Source: Monoplex corrugatus (Eukaryota > Mollusca > Gastropoda > Littorinimorpha > Ranellidae). From it: a DNA stretch of 64,000 nucleotides. The notes under the pieces are model-generated. The model saw only the letters and a list, made by a program, of their open reading frames with translations. It was not told the origin of the DNA and ran no database searches. The DNA lies in assembly GCA_030674185.1 (NCBI GenBank), contig CM060307.1, forward strand, positions 34,187,798 to 34,251,797, read 5' to 3'. Shown here in pieces: positions 51,401-58,474 of this stretch (positions within the stretch are counted from its first letter, which is position 1; every line of letters begins with the position of its first letter). The position numbers were made by a program, and so were the translations under genes.

Positions 51401-54092
51401 CGGGGTATCGTTATAAGTGTAGACTGCTGGGTCAACGTTTTATAAAGTGTTTATTGCATTATATTTTGAATTTTTAAATTTGTATTGGTCAGAATAGCAG
51501 TAAAATATAACGAACAGCGTCCTGTGACTTCATGAATGGCTCATAGCTTAATATTACGAGCTTTTCACATAAAACCGATTTATGCATACGTGCCGGTGTT
51601 TTCTTTGTAATATGATTTCTCGCTTGACTTGCGTAACATGTCTGGGGCCCTCCCCTCTCCATTTCCAGTCTATTATGAAGTGACTGCTGGAGGTGGAGAC
51701 GGTTAGTATTGCTTAATCCTTTGACTCCCGCACCCTGTTAACCAGCATCCTGCATTGCCAGTCATGCTAGCTTAGCAAAAACTTAACCATTCAACTCCCT
51801 CACCGTATCCACCGGCTTCCTGCAGGAAGGTGGTGGATAGGGTGAGGGAGTGAAAGGGTTAAGTTTTTGCAGTTGGTGGACAGGGTGCGGGAGTCAAAGG
51901 GTTAAGTTTTGCGTGATTTTACTTTTCTTTTTTTCTCGCTCCCCCCCTCCTCCTCCCAAGTTTTCAGAAAGGATGACAACGGGTTACCGCAACGGGTCAG
52001 CTGATACAACGCAACCTCGTTGAAGGAAACGTCGCATCGCGGTTGGTCCGCATTCTTGTGAAACGTAATCGTCCAGATTTAGTGGCTGCTCGGGACAAAA
52101 ACCGTTCTTGTGCGCTAAGCTGGGTTAATCCCCCGGTCACTGGCGAACTAGCAGCAAGCACACACGTTGAACTCTCTCGTAAGCCCACGTCAGCATTCCG
52201 CTGTCTGGAGTGCCACCCGTCCTGAGACGGCCCCGGCTTGATTATGTATGCACCCGGATTGTTCTGCTCACCAGACAGCCGAGGACAATGCGACAACATT
52301 GCGAGGAGGAGCTGTGACAGGTTATCGGAGGATACAATCGTCCCAAACGTTGGTGGTCATTAGAAACGAAGTATCTGTGTCGTCTTAGCTCGCACACCCT
52401 CTCTCCCTCCTTAGCGGCGTGGAGAACATGGAGGGGAATTAGTCGTTTTGTTAGCGCCATCGGGAGCCGGGCTGGCAAGTGTCGTCGCTAATCCCCCGTC
52501 TGTCAAAGTTGTCGGTCCTTTGTGTTGGCGTCACCACTTGCCTGGCACTCACAGAATGCTGCTGCCTCTGACAGGAGCAGCAGGGGAACACCCACTGTCG
52601 CACAGAATTCAACTCCTTGTAACCGCCTACAGTGCTTAGCATTTTTACATCCATGACTTGCGACAGCTGTCATACGTATACAGGTTACTACGTACACTAA
52701 ATAGCAAGAGCAGAGCTTCGTCTTGATGCGAAATGAATACTGAAGAGGTAATAGCTTGAATTTCCGCTCGTTTTGGTTCATGATCTTTGGGTTGTAGGAA
52801 GCTGCACGCTCTTCAGAACCGGCTTGAAAGCGTTTGCCAAATTCGGTTGTCTGCAACTGACATGTTTTTGCTGGATTGTCGCACACTTGAACAGCAAGAA
52901 CTAGAAACCGTTTTTCCCCCCCTCTGTTTCTTCTTAAAAAACAGTTGCAGTATCGGCCACATTACACAAAAGTTGGGCGTTGTATTGGAATATTTACAGG
53001 TTATCTCTGTCACATTTAGCTCAAAGTGTGGCCCTGCAAAGATAAAGCATCAGTCTGAAAGTACAAACAATGACTTTTGGTCACAGCAAGACCGAAAACG
53101 GCATAAATTTATTCCTAGGGAAGTGTGAACTGTTTATTTTTTTTCCCTCCGAATCTTCCGTGGGAATGCCGGGGGCTCTTTCAGTGTAAATAGTGTATCC
53201 CCGCCTTCTGGAAATTCTGTGCTAAAAATTTCTTAAATTTGTCACCGTTTTAGCCATGTTCCTTTGCTTTGTCATTTCTTCCTGTCATTTTCTGCCTTGC
53301 TGATCCATTTACTTGTGTGTATTCGATAGTTTTAGTACTTTCTCTGAGGATTTATAATTGGGTACATATAATTGGGTACATGTATTAAGTGCATTTGTCT
53401 GTAGGGAATCGTGATATGCAGAAGCAGTTTAGGTAATCTAGACCCGTTTTGTTAATGTTTCAGTTCCTTTAAATATTCAGATTTGTATTCTGGTATGTTT
53501 TGTAAATCCACTGTGTGATAAATTGGAGTGGTCAGCGCCAGGGGCATCTCCCACATTATGTATGCGAATGCATCGATATATGTACTTTGTTTTACCTTAT
53601 TTTTTCTAATGTTGAAGTATTATGTATGTTCTATCACGGTTGATATGGCTCTTCTTAATCGGATTGGCTTTAAACAAAAATGATATTCATTCGAAAAGAA
53701 TAAATTTTATTAGAAGGTAGCAATTTCCATACGGATACTAAGTTTTGGTGTTTGTAAACGTCAAGATCAGTCGCCTAAGGATCGTACGATTTGAACACGG
53801 AAGGAAAATCCAGTTCAGTAGTGTTAATACACATCGGCGAAAACTTGTATACTTTTGATAGGACGCAAGTATGAGAATGAACATTTACCCGGGTTGTTGG
53901 GAAGAATGCAGACACATGGACAGCCCCTTACACAGAGGGATGAAGTAAACTGGTCATCGAACAAAAACTACATTCCATCAAAAAGATGTTTGTCTTAAGT
54001 TTTCTTATGTTTTCAAAAGTATTAACAAGATTGTTAAATATGAATCACTGAAAAGTGTGTGCGTGTGTGTGTGTGAGAGAGAGAGGGGGGAA

Positions 54093-54134
<42 letters not shown>

Positions 54135-55259
54135 GGGGGAATGTGAGTGTGTGTGAGTGTGAGAGCAAGATGTTCTCGGCAGTCACTCGATGTCGACCAA
54201 ATTTTGTTCAAGCTGTGGACTGATGAGCAGTAGCGAATGCATAGAATTGAAGTCATGACTAGATCAAGGTCGCGCAGACCAAATTTTCTCCGACGAAAAG
54301 GGTGTTTGAACAGCATTTTGTCAGAAACTTATGAAAATATTTACAGCCTGTTGCTTCTTCAAGGCCACAGTAATCTGGAGACACAGAATCTTGGGTTTTC
54401 TGTAATCATTTTTGTATAAAAGGGGAGATTGTCAACAGTTTGGCTGTCTTTTTTCCCATTTTTGAGTGAGATGTTGCATTATAGCAAAAAAAAAAAAAAA
54501 GGTAAGCTGTAACATTTCTTACTGTAGAAATAGTAAAAACATTCAGTGATGTAGACGGGCTTTTTGACGTTAAAAATGTATGTTACGACAATAAGTGCTG
54601 AATTGAGTGGTATATTCAGGCCAGCAGGCACTTTCTAACAATTGTCCAGGCCAGCAGGCACTTTTAACAACTATTGTTTAGGCCAGCAGGCACTTTCTAA
54701 CAACCTATTGTCCAGGCCAGCAGGCACTTTCTAACAACCTATTATCCAGACCAGTAGGCACTTTCTAACAACCTATTTAGGCCAGCAGGCACTTTCTAAC
54801 CTATTGTCCAGGCCAAAAGGCACTAACCTATTGTCCAGGCCAGCAGGCACTTTCTAACAACCTGTTGTCCAGGCCAGCAGGCACTTTCTAACAACCCATT
54901 GTCCTCTAACAATCACTTGTCCAGGCAAGCAGGCACTTTCTAACAATCACTTGTCCAGGCAAGCAGGCACTTTCTAACAACCTATTGTCTAACAACCTGT
55001 TGTCTAACAACCTGTTGTCCAGGCCAGCAGGCACTTTCTAACAATCACTTGTCCAGGCCAGCACGTTGTTTCTAAAACTATTTTTCAGACCAGCAGGCAC
55101 TTTCTAACAAACTGTTCAGGCCATCAGGCACTTTCTAACTCGTCCAGGCCAGCAGACACTTTCTAACAAACTATTGTCCAGGCCAGTAGCACTTTCTAAC
55201 AGACTGTTGTATTGTTTCAGATGGACAAGAAAAAGGTCAAGAAAGTCAAGGCGAAATGA
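17433..55259 (+). CDS. NPM: Nucleoplasmin/nucleophosmin-family histone chaperone, ten exons
   Basis: This family forms nuclear pentamers that bind core histones and ribosomal or nucleolar proteins. The coding exons are 17433-17532, 19560-19675, 20206-20328, 21397-21493, 23937-24139, 26805-26858, 29338-29375, 30362-30380, 47641-47715 and 55221-55259. They total 864 nt (287 aa plus stop) with every phase consistent. Residues about 30-146 form the core: FWG at 32-34, acidic loop EDEADEEF, DYMMNQLCVKGAALGHG, VVEVET, LLKIPIVNMVAG, NLNLEF, and FRLKSGTGPVFLHG near the end. An acidic tract (175-192) precedes a KR-rich NLS-like stretch (194-216). A second acidic tract (218-242), then KKKGR, an SPK-rich segment and the basic end KKKVKKVKAK follow. 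There is no NPM1-type tryptophan C-terminal domain. The basic N-terminal extension (SRLRSRKRK) is unusual. Orthology to NPM1, NPM2 or NPM3 is unresolved. Confidence 0.92.
17533..19165. other. NPM intron 1, left part
   Basis: Mostly unique sequence without coding signal. Short CACG/GCAC microsatellites are at 18665-18705 and 18930-18950. Confidence 0.6.
19170..19450 (+). mobile_element. tRNA-derived SINE, family C
   Basis: tRNA-like head with GATATCGAGTTCAGTCCCAG as B box. A body with GACCTTGCCAGCGCGTGGGG and TTTGTGCAGGCTCAGTCTGA, and an end GAGTGCGATGAATCTGGATG. Related copies are at 41495-41770 and 58195-58470. In NPM intron 1. Confidence 0.55.
19560..19675 (+). CDS. NPM: NPM exon 2
   Basis: The 116-nt exon lies between ATCTCCAG|GTATTTC and AAAGGG|GTAAGG. 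It encodes ISLTEDNPEAEWNMREDEAD then EEFGSDRDYMMNQLCVKG. The acidic A1-like loop and the xLxLxQ(A/V)xLG-type strand are typical of nucleoplasmin cores. It enters in phase 1 and leaves in phase 0. Confidence 0.92.
20206..20328 (+). CDS. NPM: NPM exon 3
   Basis: The 123-nt exon begins at GATGCAG|GCTGCC. It encodes AALGHGLQKNQEQVVEVETL and continues through LLKIPIVNMVAGISNM. The donor that keeps the frame is ATG|GTCTGT, which is weak. A GTAATA eight nt earlier would put exon 4 out of frame. These are the central beta strands of the core domain. Confidence 0.88.
20515..21015. repeat. 40-bp minisatellite in NPM intron 3
   Basis: About 12 units of CTGACCGATTCCTCTCTGGA then ATCCTGTGACCCTTTCCAAG, with small deletions. 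Open frames on the minus strand over it are artefacts of the repeat. Confidence 0.9.
21397..21493 (+). CDS. NPM: NPM exon 4
   Basis: The 97-nt exon runs from TTTCACAG|ACAAAT to CAGG|GTGAGT. It encodes TNLNLEFTDKYKVIFRLKSG then TGPVFLHGCCYQ. The GTGPV-hydrophobic-x-G signature is the last core strand of the family (compare GSGPVH in vertebrates). It leaves in phase 1. Confidence 0.92.
21494..22920. other. NPM intron 4, unique part
   Basis: No recognised element. A 144-codon minus-strand frame (22251-22685) has no recognisable domain and no splice context. It may be a decayed transposon fragment. Confidence 0.4.
22920..23335. repeat. 41-bp minisatellite in NPM intron 4
   Basis: About ten units of CTGTCTTGTCTCCCACACTT then TTCAAGGGGAGTTCGTCAGGG, with variation. 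It keeps an open frame on the plus strand that is not a gene. Confidence 0.9.
23937..24139 (+). CDS. NPM: NPM exon 5 (acidic tract and NLS)
   Basis: The 203-nt exon lies between GTTTTCAG|AGCACC and CCAAG|GTAGGC. It encodes a Ser/Asp/Glu-rich spacer, the run EDLEEEEEDEDEDEEEEE, then KLKGKGQKRKSPSKK. Acidic tracts following the core bind histones in this family. A 15-G run at 23853-23867 lies about 70 nt upstream of the acceptor. Confidence 0.9.
24140..25880. other. NPM intron 5, left part
   Basis: Short direct repeats built on GGAACCATTGTAAGAACTG are at 24470-24570. A SINE-like antisense segment around 24985-25120 has GGGAAACGAACCCTGGAACC. No exon is seen. A frame at 25241-25465 is not recognised. 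Confidence 0.4.
25878..26003. repeat. 16-bp minisatellite (TAGCCAAGCCCATCTC)n
   Basis: About seven units of AGCCAAGCCCATCTCT, grading into AGCCAAAACCACCTTT. Confidence 0.9.
26012..26515 (+). mobile_element. interspersed repeat family B, copy 2
   Basis: Starts GTGGGGATTCCTGGGCTCTT and AGTATAAATAGTATCCCCAC, then GCCAGAGGCATCTCCTTCGA, and ends GGCTCTGCGCAGTCGGTTGG with GCTTAAAAACAAAAAAG. Confidence 0.85.
26524..26690 (+). mobile_element. decayed LINE fragment
   Basis: Plus frame hints at KRWIGHIRREDNI and ALHWRPEDK, resembling the C-terminal part of LINE ORF2 (WxGHxxR). Several frameshifts. Directly follows repeat family B copy 2. Confidence 0.35.
26805..26858 (+). CDS. NPM: NPM exon 6 (second acidic tract, tandem acceptor)
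   Basis: The 54-nt exon encodes RSKMESKDESEEQEDSDE and ends GATGAG|GTAAGC, phase 0 to 0. The acceptor is TTAG|CAG|AGAAGC, a NAGNAG tandem site. Use of the upstream AG would start the exon at 26802 and add one Gln, still in frame. Confidence 0.85.
27240..27325. repeat. (GCA)n/(CAA)n and (CAAAA)n simple repeats
   Basis: TGCTGCTGCTG, then GGCAGCAGCAGCAACAACAA, then AACAAAACAACAAAACAAAA, in NPM intron 6. Confidence 0.9.
28190..28695 (+). mobile_element. interspersed repeat family B, copy 3
   Basis: ATTGGGATGCCGGGGGCTCT and AGTATAAATAGTATCCCTAC at the start, the GCCAGGGGCATCACCTTCGG block, and GGCTTTGCGCACTCTGCTGA with an A-rich tail at the end. A stray tail fragment (AGCCCTGATATGGCTCTATA) also lies at 28001-28020. 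Confidence 0.85.
29338..29375 (+). CDS. NPM: NPM exon 7
   Basis: The 38-nt exon between TTTTGCAG|GAAGAC and CACTGG|GTAAGG encodes EDDDEEEEEMDT plus two bases of a Gly codon. It continues the second acidic tract and leaves in phase 2. Confidence 0.88.
29766..29914. repeat. TTAA-ended palindromic repeat, nested
   Basis: TTAACCCTTTGACTCCCGCA at the left, GAGGGAGTCAAAGGGTT at 29826-29842 and again GGGGAGTCAAAGGGTTAA at 29897-29914. Two right arms to one left arm. Flanks are TTAA. Confidence 0.8.
30362..30380 (+). CDS. NPM: NPM exon 8, 19-nt microexon
   Basis: The microexon lies between GTTGCAG|AGCC and GGAGG|GTAAGT. It completes the Gly codon from exon 7 and encodes AKKKGR, returning the frame to phase 0. 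Both splice sites are strong and the phases fit, so it is likely real in spite of its length. A basic cluster after the acidic tract is typical of the family. Confidence 0.8.
30430..30920 (+). mobile_element. interspersed repeat family B, copy 4
   Basis: CGTGGGGATGCGGGGGGTTC and AGTATAAATAGTATCCCCAC begin it, about 50 nt after the 19-nt NPM microexon. It ends CTCTACACAGTCGGCCGGAC with TTTAAAAAATAA. Confidence 0.8.
31040..31182. repeat. (AT)n microsatellite, cruciform-prone
   Basis: About 20 AT units, then mixed ATATATA blocks with a short CA island. Self-complementary. Confidence 0.95.
31487..31546. repeat. short TTAA-ended palindrome
   Basis: TTAACCCTTTTACTCTTCGG and GGTGATGAGTTAAAAGGGTTAA form a 60-bp inverted repeat with TTAA at both ends. 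Diverged member of the family. Confidence 0.7.
31555..31858 (+). mobile_element. tRNA-derived SINE, family A
   Basis: B-box-like GAGGGTCTGAGTTCAAGCCC, then GGTGGGTAAAGGGTGGTTTT, CCGTCTCCCGGGTCAGTGTA, AGCCCAGCATGCACATACTC and GGCGGAGTAAGACCAAAAGA. It runs straight into the CA tract at 31858. Confidence 0.75.
31858..33490. repeat. 1.6-kb C/A-only cryptic satellite
   Basis: Nearly every plus-strand base is C or A (occasional T): mixtures of CACACA, CCCCACAC, CCTACACACA and CACCACAC. It starts at a SINE 3' end, lies in NPM intron 8, and has no G on the plus strand for long stretches. The long Cys/Val/Gly frames on the minus strand are artefacts. Confidence 0.97.
33915..34045 (+). mobile_element. 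interspersed repeat family B, 3' fragment
   Basis: Only the 3' part: TGCAAATGCATTGATGTGTG, then GTCCTGATATGGCTCGACGC and GGCTGGGCTTTAAAC. 5'-truncated, as expected for retroposition. Confidence 0.7.
34845..35085. mobile_element. foldback element with ~65-bp inverted arms
   Basis: Left arm TTTAATACAAGACAGGCGCA, AATTTTCGGCCAACTGGCCT and TTGTCAAGCGTAA. Right arm TTACGCTTGACAAAGGCCAG, TTGGCCGAAAATTTCCGCTT and GTCTTGTAATTAAATATGCG. About 30 nt separates them. Related sequence is at 8410-8690 and 42465-42600. Confidence 0.75.
35090..37560. other. NPM intron 8, gene-poor part
   Basis: Mostly unique sequence with G, C and A homopolymers (35350-35365, 36457-36469, 36816-36841). On the minus strand 35787-35925 is an open segment, ending EDSDDDVGSQSTLDDTMKRL and on to a stop, preceded by an AAG that could be an acceptor. 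It is too weak to call an exon. Confidence 0.4.
37571..37649 (+). CDS. unassigned putative exon (AVYRQRKKRTDRDYSANTF...)
   Basis: After GTCATTGCAG| there is an open frame, AVYRQRKKRTDRDYSANTFV then VSKACI, with third positions mostly G or C, unlike the surrounding AT-rich intron. It could end at ATAA|GTAGGG (37649). From there it is phase-compatible with an acceptor-like TTTTGCAG at 38052 and a short frame ending at TAA 38142-38144 (NEDGVRTMLLNVLSS). It enters in phase 0, so it could follow NPM exon 8 as an alternative end. It could also be an exon of a nested gene or a captured fragment. The protein family is not recognised. Confidence 0.35.
39107..40730 (+). mobile_element. 5'-truncated CR1/L2-type LINE
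   Basis: Contains reverse-transcriptase motifs 4-5: FGISDIALSFFTSYLSNRKQ, then CGVPQGSVLGPVLF. The YADD box (39349-39360) follows a frameshift. A 263-codon frame (39404-40195) then has IKNWMTHNRLQLNDDKTE, KNLGVCIDSTLS, SRIDYCNSLLSGLP, LHWLPVSKRIQYKL and the PSRTLRSASD tail. The 3' end has TTTGCGCTATATAAATA twice (40465, 40690) and (TTA)n at 40710-40728. A TG/TGTA microsatellite has grown inside the tail (40350-40640). No endonuclease remains, so it is inactive. Confidence 0.85.
41495..41770 (+). mobile_element. tRNA-derived SINE, family C
   Basis: TTTGAGTTCGACCACAGCCT, a CA insertion, TCGGCTAAGTGTTTCATAAC and GGACCTCGTCAGCGCATAAG with TTGCGCAGGCTCGGCGAGTC. Same order as 19170-19450 and 58195-58470. 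A 5' stub of repeat family B (GGGGATGCCGGGGGCTCTTT) follows at 41767. Confidence 0.5.
42465..42600. mobile_element. short inverted repeat related to the foldback element
   Basis: AACCAGAAAAAGGCAAAAAT and AGAACGCGTATTTAATATAA on one side, TTATATTAAATACGAGTTCT and TTTTTTCTGGTTCCTATTTG on the other. The outer part matches 8640-8670. Confidence 0.6.
42600..45440. other. NPM intron 8, right part
   Basis: No recognised exon or element. Several short frames with no domain. Confidence 0.4.
45453..46460. repeat. 39/42/45-bp minisatellite in NPM intron 8
   Basis: About 24 units of GGTTATGTGGAGATCATCTC then CAGTTCCTTTGTTCTCTGGAAA. Variants have ACCAACATCTCC (45 bp) or are shorter. Most lengths are multiples of three, so frames stay open on both strands (PLFSGKVMWRSSPV and others). 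Confidence 0.93.
47641..47715 (+). CDS. NPM: NPM exon 9 (Ser/Pro/Lys-rich)
   Basis: The 75-nt exon between TTTTTTTCAG|CCCAGT and ATGAAG|GTAGCG encodes PSVSPKSGKSPKGGRIPGKK then SPGMK. SPK motifs are candidate CDK sites like those in nucleoplasmin tails. Only phase 0 entry is open, matching exon 8. Confidence 0.9.
47759..47895. repeat. TTAA-ended palindromic repeat
   Basis: TTAACCCGTTTGACTCACGC and GGTGCGGGTGTCAGAGTTAA. An internal second left arm (CCATTTGACTCTCCCACCCT) is at 47808. Begins 44 nt after NPM exon 9. Confidence 0.7.
47900..50800. other. NPM intron 9, left part
   Basis: Unique sequence; no exon or repeat family recognised. A few short CAC/CATA-type runs are at 50650-50760. Confidence 0.45.
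50813..50992. repeat. TTAA-ended palindromic repeat cluster
   Basis: TTAACCCTTTGACTCCTGCA, a second TTAACCCTTTGACTCCCTCA at 50884, GGATAGTGTGAGAGTCAAAG and GGGTGTGAGAGTCAGAGGGTTAA. Confidence 0.8.
51130..51255 (+). mobile_element. interspersed repeat family B, 3' fragment
   Basis: GTGTACTTAAATTAATTTAA, then GGTTATAGCGCTGATATGGC and TCTGCGCAGTCGGTTGGGCT with TTAAACAGTAAGAA. Confidence 0.75.
51713..51905. repeat. TTAA palindrome cluster with a near-perfect 80-bp core
   Basis: Outer arms TTAATCCTTTGACTCCCGCA and TGCGGGAGTCAAAGGGTTAA. The inner palindrome, 51783-51862, is centred exactly on CCTGCAGG and bounded by TTAA on both sides. Confidence 0.85.
53150..53685 (+). mobile_element. interspersed repeat family B, copy 5
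   Basis: CGTGGGAATGCCGGGGGCTC and AGTGTAAATAGTGTATCCCC at the start, GCCAGGGGCATCTCCCACAT in the body, and GGCTCTTCTTAATCGGATTG with GCTTTAAACAAAAATG at the end. Confidence 0.8.
54056..54162. repeat. (TG)n/(GA)n compound microsatellite, duplicated
   Basis: TGTGTGAGAGAGAGAGGGGG then GAATGTGAGTGTGTG occurs twice in direct order. Confidence 0.9.
54617..55205. repeat. ~34-bp minisatellite before the NPM last exon
   Basis: About 18 units of GTCCAGGCCAGCAGGCACTT then TCTAACAACCTATT, ending about 15 nt before the TTTCAG acceptor. The array therefore occupies the branch-point region and beyond. Confidence 0.92.
55221..55259 (+). CDS. NPM: NPM terminal exon
   Basis: After TTGTTTCAG| the exon reads MDKKKVKKVKAK and stops at TGA 55257-55259. 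The very basic end replaces the folded C-terminal domain of vertebrate NPM1, as in many invertebrate nucleoplasmins. A 34-bp minisatellite ends within about 15 nt of the acceptor region. Confidence 0.9.
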   Translation: MDKKKVKKVKAK

Positions 55260-55495
55260 CTGCAGTAGCGTCGATAATCCTTTGGAAAGAAAATTGTTCA
55301 GTTTACGTAAATGTAGATAACCGTCTTTAGGTCTTTCGGTCTTTTTTTTCTTCTGAAAAAAATTGAGTTGCCTTTCACCATGTTCTGTTAACGTTAGTGG
55401 ACAATAGTCTGTGGCATGGCTAAGTTGTCATGTTGTAAGTTAATAATTTTGATCATGATTTTTTGAATAAAGTATTTTTGGGCAATCATACTTGA
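55260..55495 (+). terminator. NPM 3' UTR with poly(A) signal
   Basis: AATAAA at 55466-55471 lies about 207 nt after the stop codon in AT-rich sequence, followed by T/GT-rich DNA (TTTTTGG, then GTGTGTGT from 55504) that would serve as the downstream element. Cleavage is expected near 55485-55495. Confidence 0.7.
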
Positions 55496-55499
55496 CTAC

Positions 55500-57620
55500 T
55501 GCGTGTGTGTATGTGGGCGTGTATCAAGCCGATGTGTGTACATGTTTTTGCGTGCATATGTGTGAACAAAACTCGTACAAATTCAGAGTGCATGCGAGTC
55601 TGTAATCAGGTACTTCTGCGATTATACATGTATCAGTTTTGAGATTGATTACCGAAGACACCAAGTCGGAATTTCAATAGGACAACGTTCGAAATATAAA
55701 GAAGTGACCCCAGGTAGAAGTTCTGGAAATGGGCAAATTGTCATTTAACAGAATATTGTATGGTAAAAAGTGCACAAACCAGAGCACAGGCTCCAGAACA
55801 CATATCTTTCATATTTAATCGAAGGTTGATGCTGAAATGACAGTTAAGATTTATTATCAAACGGTTTTCCGTGACTCTCACCACCAAGAAATTTAAATGC
55901 TTCACCGTTCGTCTGGATCTGCCTTTATGGCTATAAAGTGACCCATTTTATTTGAGCAACTATGATCAAAAACTGGATCATACTGCTTTAAAGTTGTGAT
56001 GTTGGGGATTCCTTGAATGCTTGCTTCTTACTGAATTAGAGCCGGTCAAACACATCAATGAAATTTTCTGTTTGCTATGTGTTAATTCAAGCATGCATAA
56101 ATTTACGATGATTACACATGCAATATACAGTAATCGTTCACATTGTGATTGGTTATAAGATGAACTAGCAACAAAATCGATTATTCCATAAGTTCTTGTA
56201 CATATAATCGGTCTCGGTGCAGTATGCATTCCGTGAGAAGAGAGAAAAGGGAGGGGGAGGAGAGAAAACTAAACATCCTTAAGACCAGTCGATCTAGATT
56301 TTACATCCATTCATTTTACCTTTTGTGGGTGTATTACCTTGTATACATGTTTTTTTGTTGCAAATGTTTGACATTTACGACCCAAATCTGGTAGAAACAC
56401 CATTTAGGATTACACGAGATCAAAGGTGTTGCATATATTTTGGGTAGTATGCTCTTCTGTAACATTAGAGATGTGTATAATTATAAATTTTAAAGAGTCG
56501 AATCTCTATTTTTACATCTGTATTTGCACGAGAATTTTACGCAAACTATAACAAAATGAAATGTACTTCATTTATATGATTCAGGATTATCGAGTACAAT
56601 TTTTTTTCTCAACTTCATAAAACGAAAAATGTGAGCCTACCACGTACCTGATTTTCCTGATCAATTTAAAAACATGATCAGTTTGAACGCTACTAAAAAA
56701 AAAAAAAAAGAAAAGAAGAAAAAAACAAACAAAAAATACCCGCAGTTAAAGCATGTTCCATAAATACAGTAAACGTTCCGAATACTAGATCTTCATACTC
56801 GTATTGTAAAAGAAAATTGGTTTAATACAAAATTCTGTTATGTCTTTCCGTTTGTCCCTCTTTCTCTCTCTCTCGCGGCTGTTTATTTTCTTCCACATTT
56901 TCAGTAACATAAAAGTATTAATAAGATAGTTTGTTACAGATCATGGTGACTTTTCCCGAGTCGGATAAAAAAGTTAACGATAAACTTTGCAGGAAATTTT
57001 AATTTGGAGATCGTTTCAACAAAATTTCCTATTCCAGAATAGATTTCTTATACTATTATTCTTCTGGTTGTACATTTTATTGTCATACAGTCATTTTTTC
57101 TTCTAAATGCAGTTTTCTTATTTCTAAACTGGGGGTTATAATATTTGGCAGAGAGTCGAATCAAAAACACCATTGCTGTTAAAGTTAGCGTAGCTGTTGA
57201 AAATCGATATGTTTGTGTTGAGCTGTAGATTCGTTAAATTTGTGCAATAGATTTGACGAAAGCATAAATCGGACCAGAAAGACTGACTTCGTTCGCGGTC
57301 CCCAAAACGGTGGGCAATACCATCCTTTTCTTCAGATTACGGGCTACTCATGCTGCTGATATCCAGTCCGAAATATCTGATCTTTGTGGCTAAAATTCTA
57401 CGGATTATTCTTATTTGAAACCACGTAAGTTTTACTTGGTATATCTTGTGCGTGCGTGCGCGTGTGTTTAAAATGATTTCGCAGTCAGCTCGTTAACATT
57501 TTGTACAGCTGTTTGGAATCTTCACCATTTTCTGTCATGTGTCAGTCTTATTCCTTTCATATCAATAGAGAAAGATTAGAAAGTAGGCTTGGAAAGAGCA
57601 TTATATGTACTGGTTTTGTG
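55500..57620. other. intergenic, no gene seen
   Basis: AT-rich unique sequence downstream of the NPM poly(A) signal, with an A-run at 56696-56740. No coding signal. Confidence 0.55.
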
Positions 57621-57628
57621 TTAATATT

Positions 57629-57829
57629 CAGGGCTGCCACTTTTGCGCGAATTCGCGGATTTCCGCGAAAACCGAGAGTGGGAATTTTTTTTCCGCGAAA
57701 AAAATCTTTACCGTACTGTAAATTAAGCTCATATGTGTCAGATTGCGCCATTTTTAACGTAAATTTTCAAAATTGTCCGGACCCCCCCTGATTTTCAGGG
57801 ATTTTTGTTTTTCCTCAATGGGAGCCCTG
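57629..57829. mobile_element. hAT-like MITE, 201 bp
   Basis: Ends CAGGGCTGCCA and TGGGAGCCCTG form an inverted repeat (10 of 11). Inside are CGCGAATTCGCGGATTTCCGCGAA and a run of C before TGATTTTCAGGG. CAGGGxT-type ends are typical of hAT elements. No clear 8-bp target duplication is seen, so the family call is tentative. Confidence 0.55.
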
Positions 57830-58194
57830 TTATTTGTCCTGACATACTCCTTGATAGCTCTAACTCCAATGAATGTCAGATTGGTGATGTGCACATTATT
57901 CTAGTGACAAAAATCATAACACGTAAAACGCCTGGCTCACCAATGAGCTGACCAGTTAAGACAGTTTCTTTTTCTATATTTTCGGTAGCAGTACTTCTGC
58001 CCATTTTTTCAAATAAATGCAAAACTTTCATTGGATATTAGTGGTAAAAGTGTCCGTGTTAAATATCAGCATTTGTCAGTGTGAAATTGTGTACAATGTC
58101 GCAGTTGCCCTTCAAAAACGGTTTGGAATGCCTTCCAGAAGTTTGTTACTGCGCGATGCGAACAAACGCTATTGTTGTACTTTTTTCTGCGGCA

Positions 58195-58470
58195 TTATTG
58201 GTTCTTTCGATAGATCGATACTAGCATCTGGTTTCTCGAGTTCAATCCCAGTACAGACTGGCCTGCTCGCTGCCGGTCTAATTGTTCTCATTATTCTTGT
58301 AGTGTCAGCATAGTGTTTCATAGGTCCATACTCTATCCCCCTAGAATTTGCCATTTCCAGACATCGCCAGAGCACAAGGTTTTGTTTAGACACATGGAGT
58401 TAGATAATTGCTGGAAGTTTGGGTGGGGCGCAGGTGAAATTTGACCAAGTGCTATGAATCCTTTAAGAAC
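58195..58470 (+). mobile_element. tRNA-derived SINE, family C
   Basis: TCTCGAGTTCAATCCCAGTA as B box, AGCATAGTGTTTCATAGGTC and AGTGCTATGAATCCTTTAAG at the end. Matches 19170-19450. Confidence 0.5.
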
Positions 58471-58474
58471 AGTC

